A stretch of DNA of 8,035 nt from Bacillota bacterium (GCA_012799115.1 JAAZLY010000184.1:1-8035), one strand, 5' to 3'. Positions 1 through 5,824 are shown, counted from the stretch's first letter. Program-made: numbers and translations. The notes: a model not told the origin generated them from the sequence alone.

Positions 1-250
1 CATGGATCAGTGAAGCCATATGAACTAATTCGACTCCTGCTGCACAGTTGATGGCTTCCTCAAATCTTGTGCCGCCACAAAGATCAAATGTCAAGAGGAC
101 GAGCAAAGGACGCAACCCCTTCCCCCGCGCCGATGCAACGTAGTTGAGGACGTCGCGGGCTGCGTCATTGGTCGTCAACACCTGTTCGACTCTCGCCTGC
201 ACATCTTCGAGGTTGAGTGAACGTTGGATAATCAGGAAAAGCCCTCCCAT
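1..250 (-). CDS. Polyprenyl diphosphate synthase, N-terminal part (cut by window edge)
   Basis: Reading the minus strand from ATG at 250-248 gives 83 residues before the window ends. They hold GKGLRP (residues 43-48), the conserved GKxxRP segment of trans-isoprenyl diphosphate synthases, and then ELVHMASLIH, which directly precedes the first aspartate-rich motif; the last base in the window fits the next codon being Asp. The family condenses isopentenyl diphosphate onto an allylic primer at the cytoplasmic face, making side chains for menaquinone or undecaprenyl-type carriers. Chain length cannot be judged without the second half. The gene begins 18 nt after the ABC-F stop, so it is probably co-transcribed and perhaps translationally coupled. 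The start is uncertain: ATG 250 has no good SD before it, whereas GGGAGGG lies just inside the ORF and would suit CTG at 235-233. Family is confident; start is not. Confidence 0.88.
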   Translation of the reverse strand, partial: MGGLFLIIQRSLNLEDVQARVEQVLTTNDAARDVLNYVASARGKGLRPLLVLLTFDLCGGTRFEEAINCAAGVELVHMASLIH

Positions 251-268
251 TTCTAGAGTGTGAACCTA

Positions 269-1837
269 TTATCCACGTCTTTCCTGGTTAATATCCCCCC
301 ATTGAACTGCACTCGCCTGCCGCAGACCATCCTTCTCAAGAAGCATGACCCTGTCAAATACCTCCATGACGAACCTACGGTCATGAGAAACTGCGATAAT
401 ACTGCCGCCAAATTCTCTCAGAGCGGCCCTGATTTCTGGTCCCGATAAAGGCGAGAGATTTCGCGTGGGCTCATCTAAGACCAAGACTTCGGCTTCCTCC
501 AGGATCATCTTGGAAAAGTACAGTTTGGCCCGCTGACCCCCAGATAACTCCAAGATGGGATGATACATCTCCTCTGCTGTGAAATTCATACTTCCTAGGT
601 AGGTTCTGACCTTGGTGTGTTCCTCTTTTGTTCCTGTCACAGTCAGAAACTCGATGGCATTTTGCTTCGGATCCATCATTTCGGAATACTCCTGCGGCAT
701 GTAGCCGAATCTTATGCCCTTCTTCTTGAGTTCAGCTATGATGTTTCTGAGCAGAGTGGTTTTCCCAGCCCCATTAGGGCCAAGGATACACACCTTCTCA
801 GGACCTACGACCTTCAAACGTATATTGCCTCCCAAAATGCGATGCGCCACTCTAAGCACATCGAGATCGAGATCCAACACTACTTTGCCGTGGGGAATAG
901 AGATGGAGTCCTCAAAACGAACAGCGATACTCTCTTCGAAATCAGGGCGTTGAGTCATCTGCTCTTTCTCTCTCTCGAAACGTTTACCCATCGACTTGAC
1001 GGACCTCATCTTGTCCTTAAGGTTCTTAGCCACCGATGGGTCCTGACGCGAGACCGACTTCTGTTCATGGTGAACTCGCTGATAGATTTGGCGATAACGC
1101 TCCATCTTAGCGTCATATTCTTCCCTTTCCTTTTGGGCTAACTGGGTTTGCTTCGCTATCCGTTCGTCCCGACCTTGTACATAGTCTGGATAGGATAACC
1201 GGGCTACAGTATACTTCGGCCTACGTTTTCTCATTAACTGCTCTAGATGGATGATGGTATTGGCACATCGTTCTAGGAGCAGCTCATCATGGGAGACAAA
1301 CATTACGGGGATCTTCGAGGACTCAATAAACGATTCGAGCCAGCCCACAGATTCCATGTCCAAATCATTGCTAGGCTCATCGAGAAGCAAGACGCTGGGA
1401 TATCGAAGCATCTCGCACAACAACTGAAACTTGATCTTCTCGCCACCTGATAAGTCACCTAGACGAATGTCATCTGCAATGCGGTCCTCTGGAAACCCTA
1501 TCTCCCTCAGCAGACTGTAGTAGTAGGTATAGTCAAGCTCGCTTGAATTCACAGTGTGGCTCAAATACCCTGCAGTCGTCTGAGTCAACACCGCTTCTGA
1601 TAGAACTTGAGGAAGGTAACCCACAACTTCACCCGCTGTGATGATCTCCCCTTCCACCTCCATATATTCTCGAAGGCTCTCTGGTTCTGCTACCGCTTTC
1701 AGCAAAGTAGACTTTCCATTGCCTTCCTCTCCAATCAAAGCGACTTTCATCTCATGTTGTAGGGAAAAACTGAAATCCTCAACGAGAGTTCGCAGATCTC
1801 TGGTCAATGTAAGAGTCACATTCTTGAAAATCAACAT
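269..1837 (-). CDS. ABC-F family ATPase, probable antibiotic-resistance ribosome protection type
   Basis: A 522-residue soluble protein with two ABC domains and no membrane segments, the usual length for ABC-F factors that bind the ribosomal E site. Domain 1 has Walker A GEEGNGKST (36-44), signature LSGGE (129-133), Walker B with Glu (VLLLDE, 149-154) and switch His183. A charged linker rich in Lys, Arg and Glu follows (about 200-300), where the drug-displacing element lies in this family. Domain 2 has Walker A GPNGAGKTT (353-361), LSGGQ (431-435), LDEP (454-457) and His485. After LDEP, domain 2 reads TRNLSPLS where ABC-F proteins normally have TNHLD, so the D-loop Asp is lost. The start at 1837 is chosen for the SD GGAGGTGG (1844-1851) and the typical N-terminus MLIFKNV; an in-frame TTG at 1921 would place the terminator inside the gene. 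Long regulated leader upstream. Family is sure; resistance role is inferred from architecture and the attenuator. Confidence 0.93.
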   Translation of the reverse strand: MLIFKNVTLTLTRDLRTLVEDFSFSLQHEMKVALIGEEGNGKSTLLKAVAEPESLREYMEVEGEIITAGEVVGYLPQVLSEAVLTQTTAGYLSHTVNSSELDYTYYYSLLREIGFPEDRIADDIRLGDLSGGEKIKFQLLCEMLRYPSVLLLDEPSNDLDMESVGWLESFIESSKIPVMFVSHDELLLERCANTIIHLEQLMRKRRPKYTVARLSYPDYVQGRDERIAKQTQLAQKEREEYDAKMERYRQIYQRVHHEQKSVSRQDPSVAKNLKDKMRSVKSMGKRFEREKEQMTQRPDFEESIAVRFEDSISIPHGKVVLDLDLDVLRVAHRILGGNIRLKVVGPEKVCILGPNGAGKTTLLRNIIAELKKKGIRFGYMPQEYSEMMDPKQNAIEFLTVTGTKEEHTKVRTYLGSMNFTAEEMYHPILELSGGQRAKLYFSKMILEEAEVLVLDEPTRNLSPLSGPEIRAALREFGGSIIAVSHDRRFVMEVFDRVMLLEKDGLRQASAVQWGDINQERRG

Positions 1838-1845
1838 CTCTATCC

Positions 1846-1859
1846 ACCTCCATGAAGGT
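1846..1859 (-). promoter_or_regulatory. ABC-F ribosome binding site within a small hairpin
   Basis: The minus strand reads GGAGGTGG at 1851-1844, nine bases from the end of GGAGG to ATG 1837. The five bases ACCTT at 1859-1855 can pair with GAGGT (1850-1846) around a CATG loop, including one G-U pair. This could partly mask the SD. The helix is short and may be transient; it is a possible second, translational layer of control. Confidence 0.45.
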
Positions 1860-1862
1860 CGC

Positions 1863-1898
1863 CAAAAAAGCAAAAAATCTGCCCATAGATGAGCAGAT
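1863..1898 (-). terminator. Intrinsic terminator in the ABC-F leader
   Basis: Transcript sequence AUCUGCUC (1898-1891) pairs with GGGCAGAU (1884-1877) around a 6-nt loop. This gives 8 bp with one G-U pair, followed by TTTTT, GC and TTTTTT. It sits after the promoter and mini-ORFs and 26 nt before the ABC-F start codon, so it would end transcripts before the gene. Its 5' arm is shared with the antiterminator helix. Confidence 0.85.
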
Positions 1899-1957
1899 AA
1901 ATCGCGATGGTACTTTGTCAACTATGCAAACCTCTTCGCAAGCGATCATTACCTGCC
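1892..1957 (-). promoter_or_regulatory. Antiterminator helix competing with the ABC-F terminator
   Basis: Segment GGCAGGTAATGATCGC (1957-1942) can pair with GCGATTTATCTGCT (1905-1892). It forms 9 bp (two G-U) plus 5 bp, separated by a 2-nt bulge, and encloses a 36-nt loop. The 3' arm takes up seven of the eight bases of the terminator's 5' arm, so the two structures cannot coexist. Found by inspection; no folding energy was computed. Confidence 0.65.
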
Positions 1958-1973
1958 GTGGTTTGATGTTGAC
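1917..1973 (-). promoter_or_regulatory. Candidate anti-antiterminator stem
   Basis: GTCAAC (1973-1968) pairs with GTTGAC (1922-1917), and CAAACC (1965-1960) with GGTTTG (1932-1927). That gives two 6-bp helices separated by an unequal internal loop (AT opposite CATA). The 5' arm of the antiterminator (1957-1942) lies in the loop of this stem while its 3' arm lies outside, so forming this stem should disfavour the antiterminator and allow termination. This assignment of states is inferred from topology. Confidence 0.55.
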
Positions 1974-1986
1974 ATCGTCAGATCTA

Positions 1987-1998
1987 GATTCTAGAATC
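1987..1998. repeat. 12-bp perfect palindrome GATTCTAGAATC
   Basis: The sequence reads identically on both strands. It lies inside the transcribed leader and its outer bases overlap the 3' arm of a 6-bp hairpin, AATCAG (2014-2009) with CTGATT (2000-1995). It could be a protein operator, an RNA element, or chance in this AT-rich stretch; nothing decides between these. Confidence 0.35.
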
Positions 1999-2047
1999 AG
2001 TATCTTGTCTGATTATTGCCATGCATCATTAGGAGTTCATCATTCAT

Positions 2048-2104
2048 CTACTCAATATGGCGACCACAAACAGACCTTAACCAAGGTCTAGTCTCAAGGG
2101 TCAT
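2048..2104 (-). CDS. Second leader uORF, 18 codons
   Basis: ATG at 2104-2102 follows GGAG (2114-2111) with a 6-nt spacer and encodes MTLETRPWLRSVCGRHIE, ending in TAG at 2050-2048. Its codons contain a perfect hairpin, AGACCTT and AAGGTCT around GGTT, extended by one U-G pair (2090-2071). Its SD bases GG lie in the 9-bp helix 2121-2113 with 2060-2052, so initiation could depend on that helix being open. No similarity to a named leader peptide is recognised. It may be a second sensing peptide or a spacer ORF; translation is unproven. Confidence 0.45.
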   Translation of the reverse strand: MTLETRPWLRSVCGRHIE

Positions 2105-2121
2105 GAAATTCTCCATATTGA
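2052..2121 (-). promoter_or_regulatory. Nested leader stem after the 3-codon uORF
   Basis: TCAATATGG (2121-2113) pairs perfectly over 9 bp with CCATATTGA (2060-2052). The enclosed loop holds the second uORF start and an inner 8-bp hairpin (2090-2083 with 2078-2071, loop GGTT). The outer helix begins one base after the stop of the first uORF, so a ribosome halted on that ORF would cover its 5' arm and prevent pairing. This is the expected position for a stall-sensitive element. Confidence 0.65.
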
Positions 2122-2133
2122 TTAGCTGAACAT
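2122..2133 (-). CDS. Three-codon leader uORF (Met-Phe-Ser-stop)
   Basis: ATG TTC AGC TAA at 2133-2122 is preceded by AGGAGG (2145-2140) with a 6-nt spacer, the best SD in the whole leader, yet the ORF has only three sense codons. A strong ribosome site devoted to such a short ORF between a promoter and a terminator suggests a sensor of ribosome state rather than a working peptide. Very short leader ORFs are known in attenuators of resistance genes. A ribosome initiating or stalling here would mask the 5' arm of the downstream 9-bp helix. Translation is inferred, not shown. Confidence 0.65.
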   Translation of the reverse strand: MFS

Positions 2134-2174
2134 TGCCTTCCTCCTATGCTTGATAGAGATTGCTTACTAACTTG

Positions 2175-2203
2175 AGTATAACATGGCGTTGTAGACTATT
2201 CAA
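2175..2203 (-). promoter_or_regulatory. Sigma-A-type promoter for the ABC-F unit
   Basis: The minus strand has TTGAAT (2203-2198) as the -35, a 17-nt spacer and TATACT (2180-2175) as the -10, with TG one base upstream of it giving an extended -10. The predicted start is near 2168. The -35 overlaps the last codons and stop of the helicase gene, so the ABC-F unit has its own promoter although it lies directly downstream of that operon. Confidence 0.75.
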
Positions 2204-4448
2204 GAATATACAGTTCTTTTGACATCTCTTGGACAAATGGCGACAGTTCTTCTGTGTAGAGGAGGCTTAGTCTGTGCAAAGCCCTACTGCAAGCTACATA
2301 GAGAAGCCTTCGCTGGTGTTCCTCACCATACTTGTGAGAACTGGCCTCAGGGACAATGACCGCATCGAACTCCAAGCCCTTCGCTAAGAAGACTGGAACT
2401 ATGACGACCCCTGGCCTAAACGTAGCCTTTTCATGAACCAAGAGAGAGATATCCAAAGTGGGATCTAGGTCTTGAAGACTGGCGAAGATTTCCTCGCACT
2501 CCGTGACACTCTCGCAGATAATGGCGACGGTCTCGAAGCCCTCTTGGCTCTGGGTTACCACCAGATCATGTATCTTACGCATCCGCTCTCCATTAGGCGC
2601 CCGATAGACGCTTGGTTTCTGACCATGACGTAGTACGGTTTCCGCCAGTACTTCGTCCCTCAGGAGAGCATTACAGAAGTGGAAAATTTCTTCGGTGGAA
2701 CGGTAGCTCTTGGTTAGTCTTACGGTCCTTACCCCGAGCTCACCATACAAGTCATTTAGGGCCTTCCCGTTCTGCCACATGTAGGGATTCAGCGATTGGA
2801 AAATGTCTCCGACGAAGGTAAAGCGTGCTCTGGGAAATGTCTTGACAAGAATATGGAGCTGCATCGGCGCGTAGTCTTGGACTTCATCGACAACGACATG
2901 TTGAATTTCCCGTTTGATGGGGTAACCTTCAAGCTCTCCCTTCAGATAACAAAGGGGAACCACATCCTCAAAGGAAATCGAAAAGCCCTGCAGGGAATCA
3001 AGACTTTGAGTCGCAAACTGTGGCATCGGAAGGTCTCCTGCGACCTCTTGCCATAAGCTAACATCCTGCCAAAGTCTACTATACCAATCCATCGTATCAA
3101 TCTTCAGCTGAGCATCCAACCTGAGCAATATCGGCTCCAATTCTGCCTTGACCTTACTCACGGCATTCCGAGCCTGGGTCCACCAGGACTCCCCTTCTAG
3201 GCCAAAACTCTTGCCACTACCCCGCAGGGCAGCCTTTATCCGTCTCTTTTTGATGGGCTTAAGTAGAAACATGATGCGTTGATAGATTTTGGCCAAACGC
3301 TTCTGTACCGGAAGATAGCCATAACTCTCCTTGAAGAGTCTCTCTTGCTCCGCGGCAGTGATGACCAGCTCTTTTCCTACACGTACATCAAAGAAGTCGC
3401 ATGCTTGCTCCACAATGAGTAAGACAAGTCGATCAAGGAGGCTTTGAAAGCGCGGCGACACCTTGAAGGCCATGGCTTCAATAAGCCCTTCCCGAACTAC
3501 GCCTTGTTGCTTAAGCAAATCCTCGAGGTAGTCCAATTGGGTCTGCAGGTCCCAGGACCACCCCAAGAAGGGTTCAGCTAAATCCTGGAATGTTGTTTGA
3601 TGAACGTTTTCCTCCCCTAGTTCAGGCAGAACATGAGAGACATAATCGCTAAAAATGCGGTTCGGAGAGAAAATGACAATGTTTTGCGAACGAATACTAT
3701 CCCTGTATTTGTACAATAGATAGGCGACGCGATGAAGAGCGACAGAGGTTTTACCGCTTCCAGCTGGCCCCTCAACCAAGAGGAGATCATCCAGATCATT
3801 GCGAATCGCCTGATTCTGCTCTCGCTGAATTGTATTGACAATTGTGCGCATCCTTTCGCTGGCATGCTGGCCTAACGCTTCCTGCAGAACGTCATCATCA
3901 ATGGTCAGTTCGTTATCAAACATATACACAAGCTTGCGGTCCTTTATCCGATACTGTCGCTTCAAGAACACTTCTCCGTGGTAGATGCCGCCCGGTCCCT
4001 CGTATTGGGCCTCCCCTAGTCCATAGTCATAGAACATACTGGAGACAGGAGCACGCCAGTCATAGACAAGGGGTAGATTCGTCTTCTGATCAACGAGAGA
4101 GCGAATGCCAAGATAGAGTGTCTCCCTCTCGGGTAAGCCCACCTCATGAAAGTCGATGCGACCAAAGTAGGGGGCCTTTTCAGCCGTTTGGAGCTGCTTG
4201 AGGAGGCGGTGTTGAATACCAAAGGACGTAGCGCTGTGGCGAAGTTCCGTAATCTGCTGGGCGACATCCATCAGTCTGTTCGCACTTGCGCCACTAATCC
4301 CATGTTCTTCCCAAAGGGAAGTCCGGATCCTCTGCAAGTTGTCCAGGTAATTTGTGGTGTGCTCCATCTGCTGAGCTAGTTGTTCATCTATGTTATCGTA
4401 TACAAAATCAAGCCAATCCTGTTCTCGCTGAAATTCGTTGTCCTGCAA
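2196..4448 (-). CDS. helD: HelD-like superfamily 1 helicase (RNA polymerase recycling factor family)
   Basis: A 750-residue protein, close to the size of Firmicutes HelD. The N-terminal about 90 residues are polar and probably helical, matching the HelD arm that enters the RNA polymerase secondary channel. SF1 motifs follow in order: Walker A GPAGSGKT (227-234), motif II VVVDEVQD (518-525), motif III TFVGDIFQS (544-552), SYRST (581-585), KGLEFD (690-695) and LLYVACSRA (715-723). The roughly 280 residues between motifs I and II hold the insertion typical of HelD. The family uses ATP to release RNA polymerase from nucleic acid, and some actinobacterial members protect against rifamycins. Start is TTG at 4448 with GGAGGTG six bases upstream (counted from GGAGG). 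It is last in the five-gene operon, 13 nt after the SagB-type gene, and its 3' end carries the ABC-F promoter. Family assignment is firm; a drug role is not shown. Confidence 0.92.
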   Translation of the reverse strand: MQDNEFQREQDWLDFVYDNIDEQLAQQMEHTTNYLDNLQRIRTSLWEEHGISGASANRLMDVAQQITELRHSATSFGIQHRLLKQLQTAEKAPYFGRIDFHEVGLPERETLYLGIRSLVDQKTNLPLVYDWRAPVSSMFYDYGLGEAQYEGPGGIYHGEVFLKRQYRIKDRKLVYMFDNELTIDDDVLQEALGQHASERMRTIVNTIQREQNQAIRNDLDDLLLVEGPAGSGKTSVALHRVAYLLYKYRDSIRSQNIVIFSPNRIFSDYVSHVLPELGEENVHQTTFQDLAEPFLGWSWDLQTQLDYLEDLLKQQGVVREGLIEAMAFKVSPRFQSLLDRLVLLIVEQACDFFDVRVGKELVITAAEQERLFKESYGYLPVQKRLAKIYQRIMFLLKPIKKRRIKAALRGSGKSFGLEGESWWTQARNAVSKVKAELEPILLRLDAQLKIDTMDWYSRLWQDVSLWQEVAGDLPMPQFATQSLDSLQGFSISFEDVVPLCYLKGELEGYPIKREIQHVVVDEVQDYAPMQLHILVKTFPRARFTFVGDIFQSLNPYMWQNGKALNDLYGELGVRTVRLTKSYRSTEEIFHFCNALLRDEVLAETVLRHGQKPSVYRAPNGERMRKIHDLVVTQSQEGFETVAIICESVTECEEIFASLQDLDPTLDISLLVHEKATFRPGVVIVPVFLAKGLEFDAVIVPEASSHKYGEEHQRRLLYVACSRALHRLSLLYTEELSPFVQEMSKELYILE

Positions 4449-4461
4449 GGTGCACCTCCGT

Positions 4462-5196
4462 TTAAAGCTTTCCTACTGTAGCCAAGTACACAGCAAAGTG
4501 TTCTTGACCATCCAATCCCAGTAGAGAGTTCAGTTCATCATCATCAAAAGCGGCAATAGCACACACGCCTGCGTCCACCGCTTGGGCTGCCAGATAGAGG
4601 TTCTGACAAACATGACCGGCATCTAGGTGGATATAGCGATAACTACGTTCGCCATACCTCCACATCATTCGATAAGTCACCGCCGTCCAGATAAAGGTGA
4701 CAGCACTGTTATTAATGAATACTTGATTCAACGCACTTTGCGTTACTCTCTCACACATGCCTTCTGCGAGGTCGACCACCATAAGCTTGTGTTCCAAAGC
4801 TACATACTTATACAATCCCGGGGTGAGCCCAGTCACATTGTTGATGAGTAGATACGTCTCAAACGAGTGACGTGCCCCTGCCGAAGGCACTGTGCGCAAG
4901 GTAACTGGGCGCGGAGTCACGCGCTGAACGCCCTGCGTGTACCAAAGTAGATAGGCCAACTCCTCAAGACTAAGGGCCCCTTGGCCATACTTCCTTACCG
5001 TTCTTCTTTCATCCATGGCCAAGGTCAGATCGAGTTCCTTAACTCCTATCTCCCCTATAGCCGGTAAGTCCAGTAAGAAAGCATCACTAGGGCAAGCAAG
5101 CTCCAAAGGAGGTTGGGGTAAACCCTTGTCTTGGTCAGATTCTCCCAGATACCTATACTTTGTCTTTTCCATAAACTCTCTTCCGATAGACTTCAA
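4462..5196 (-). CDS. SagB-type (nitroreductase-fold) FMN oxidoreductase, stand-alone
   Basis: The 244 residues match the SagB/ThcOx branch of the nitroreductase fold. RRTVRKY (64-70) is the N-terminal FMN-phosphate contact segment, followed by SLEELAYLLWYTQGV (76-90), PSAGARH (104-110), GLYKY (127-131) and a helix HLDAGHVCQNLYLAA (190-204). Family members bind FMN and oxidise azolines to azoles in peptide natural products; many stand-alone homologues have no known substrate. No cyclodehydratase or precursor peptide gene is visible, so bacteriocin synthesis should not be assumed. Start is TTG at 5196 with AGGAGG eight bases upstream, overlapping the phosphatase stop. An internal ATG (residue 9) is the alternative but has a weak SD. 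It lies 13 nt from both neighbours, so it belongs to the operon. Confidence 0.85.
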   Translation of the reverse strand: MKSIGREFMEKTKYRYLGESDQDKGLPQPPLELACPSDAFLLDLPAIGEIGVKELDLTLAMDERRTVRKYGQGALSLEELAYLLWYTQGVQRVTPRPVTLRTVPSAGARHSFETYLLINNVTGLTPGLYKYVALEHKLMVVDLAEGMCERVTQSALNQVFINNSAVTFIWTAVTYRMMWRYGERSYRYIHLDAGHVCQNLYLAAQAVDAGVCAIAAFDDDELNSLLGLDGQEHFAVYLATVGKL

Positions 5197-5209
5197 CCTT
5201 TACTCCTCC

Positions 5210-5824
5210 TCAGACTCGCTGTAAATGTTCTAGCCGATTAGCAAATATAATTCTTCGACCCCGAGGGGTCATACTCCAGAGATGAATTCCCGTATCGCCT
5301 GTACTATAGACGATATCACCGACGACTGGCAGAGCCAGGAAAGAATGGAATAACATATTAATCATGCCGCCATGGGAAACCAAAGCCACCCTCTCATAAC
5401 ACTGGGGATGCACATACGTATAGGTGAACTCCGACCAAAACGTCTCAGCCCTGGCCCGAAAGTCAATCAACGATTCTGTTTCGGCACAGGTATCATGGGG
5501 TTTTCTCCCTCCTTCAGGTAAGGGAAAACGCTGAGCGGCTTCGCTCCTGAGTAGCCCTGCCAAGAGCCCATTGTTCCATTCCATCAACGCAGGATCAAAC
5601 TGAATCGGCACTTGGACAGCCTCTCCGATGATTTCAGCCGTCTTGCTAGCTCGTTGCAGGGGACTGGTGATAATCAAGTCCGGAGGGTAATGCTCCTTGA
5701 TCCATTCCGCTGCGGCCCTGGCCTGGCGGACGCCGAGTTCAGTCAAGGGAAAATCCGCTCTGCCCTCATGCCTATCTTCTAGATCGGCTTGGGATTGCCC
5801 GTGTCGGATCAAGAGGATCTCCAT
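5210..5824 (-). CDS. Histidine phosphatase superfamily protein (phosphoglycerate-mutase-like)
   Basis: The 204-residue protein begins with LIRHGQSQ (5-12), the catalytic RHG motif with the phosphohistidine at His8. Arg58 in SPLQRASKTAEI, Glu82 in MEWNNG (proton donor position) and His151 in VSHGGM complete the active site. The core is intact and an active phosphatase is likely; the substrate cannot be read from sequence, and mutase activity is less likely than phosphatase in this size class. ATG at 5824 has GGGAG ten bases upstream. The first 16 nt overlap the end of the HAD gene, suggesting translational coupling. It sits in an operon with a second phosphatase-type (HAD) gene. Confidence 0.88.
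   Translation of the reverse strand: MEILLIRHGQSQADLEDRHEGRADFPLTELGVRQARAAAEWIKEHYPPDLIITSPLQRASKTAEIIGEAVQVPIQFDPALMEWNNGLLAGLLRSEAAQRFPLPEGGRKPHDTCAETESLIDFRARAETFWSEFTYTYVHPQCYERVALVSHGGMINMLFHSFLALPVVGDIVYSTGDTGIHLWSMTPRGRRIIFANRLEHLQRV

Larger units (their letters stand above)
1838..2195 (-). promoter_or_regulatory. Gene-free ABC-F leader: candidate ribosome-mediated transcription attenuator
   Basis: This 358-nt gap between the helicase stop and the ABC-F start is packed with regulatory elements. In transcript order: the -10 element of a promoter (2175-2180), a predicted start near 2168, a 3-codon ORF (2133-2122), a second short ORF (2104-2048), nested hairpins, a switchable antiterminator, an intrinsic terminator (1898-1863) and the ABC-F SD. 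A leader of about 330 nt with translated mini-ORFs and a terminator just before the SD is the known layout of attenuators upstream of ABC-F and erm resistance genes. There, an antibiotic-stalled ribosome on the mini-ORF allows read-through. All elements are read directly from sequence; pairing was worked out by hand without energy calculation. The inducing compound is unknown. The same terminator would also end transcripts arriving from the helD operon, for which no other terminator is visible. Confidence 0.8.

Noticed and set aside
617..1141. Plus-strand open frame of 174 codons opposite the ABC-F gene
   Set aside because: It lies wholly antisense to a clear two-domain ABC-F gene, has no SD or recognisable domain, and its composition is that of a shadow frame.
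1838..1921. 28-residue N-terminal extension of the ABC-F protein from TTG 1921
   Set aside because: It would encode the terminator stem and T tract as protein; the conserved N-terminus and best SD fit ATG 1837.
1995..2055. Third leader ORF beginning near 2047 (ATG after the second uORF stop)
   Set aside because: About 16 codons are possible, but only a weak GAG precedes it and nothing sets it apart from chance.
2071..2090. Hairpin AGACCTT/AAGGTCT as the terminator of the helD operon
   Set aside because: The stem is perfect but is followed by GTTTGTGG, not a T tract, and it sits inside the second uORF; a regulatory role fits better.
3842..4201. Plus-strand open frame of 119 codons opposite helD
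   Set aside because: It is antisense to well-conserved HelD sequence, with no SD and no recognisable product.
4462..5196. Evidence for a thiazole/oxazole-modified peptide cluster around the SagB-type gene
   Set aside because: No YcaO cyclodehydratase, precursor peptide or exporter is adjacent; neighbours are general enzymes and HelD.
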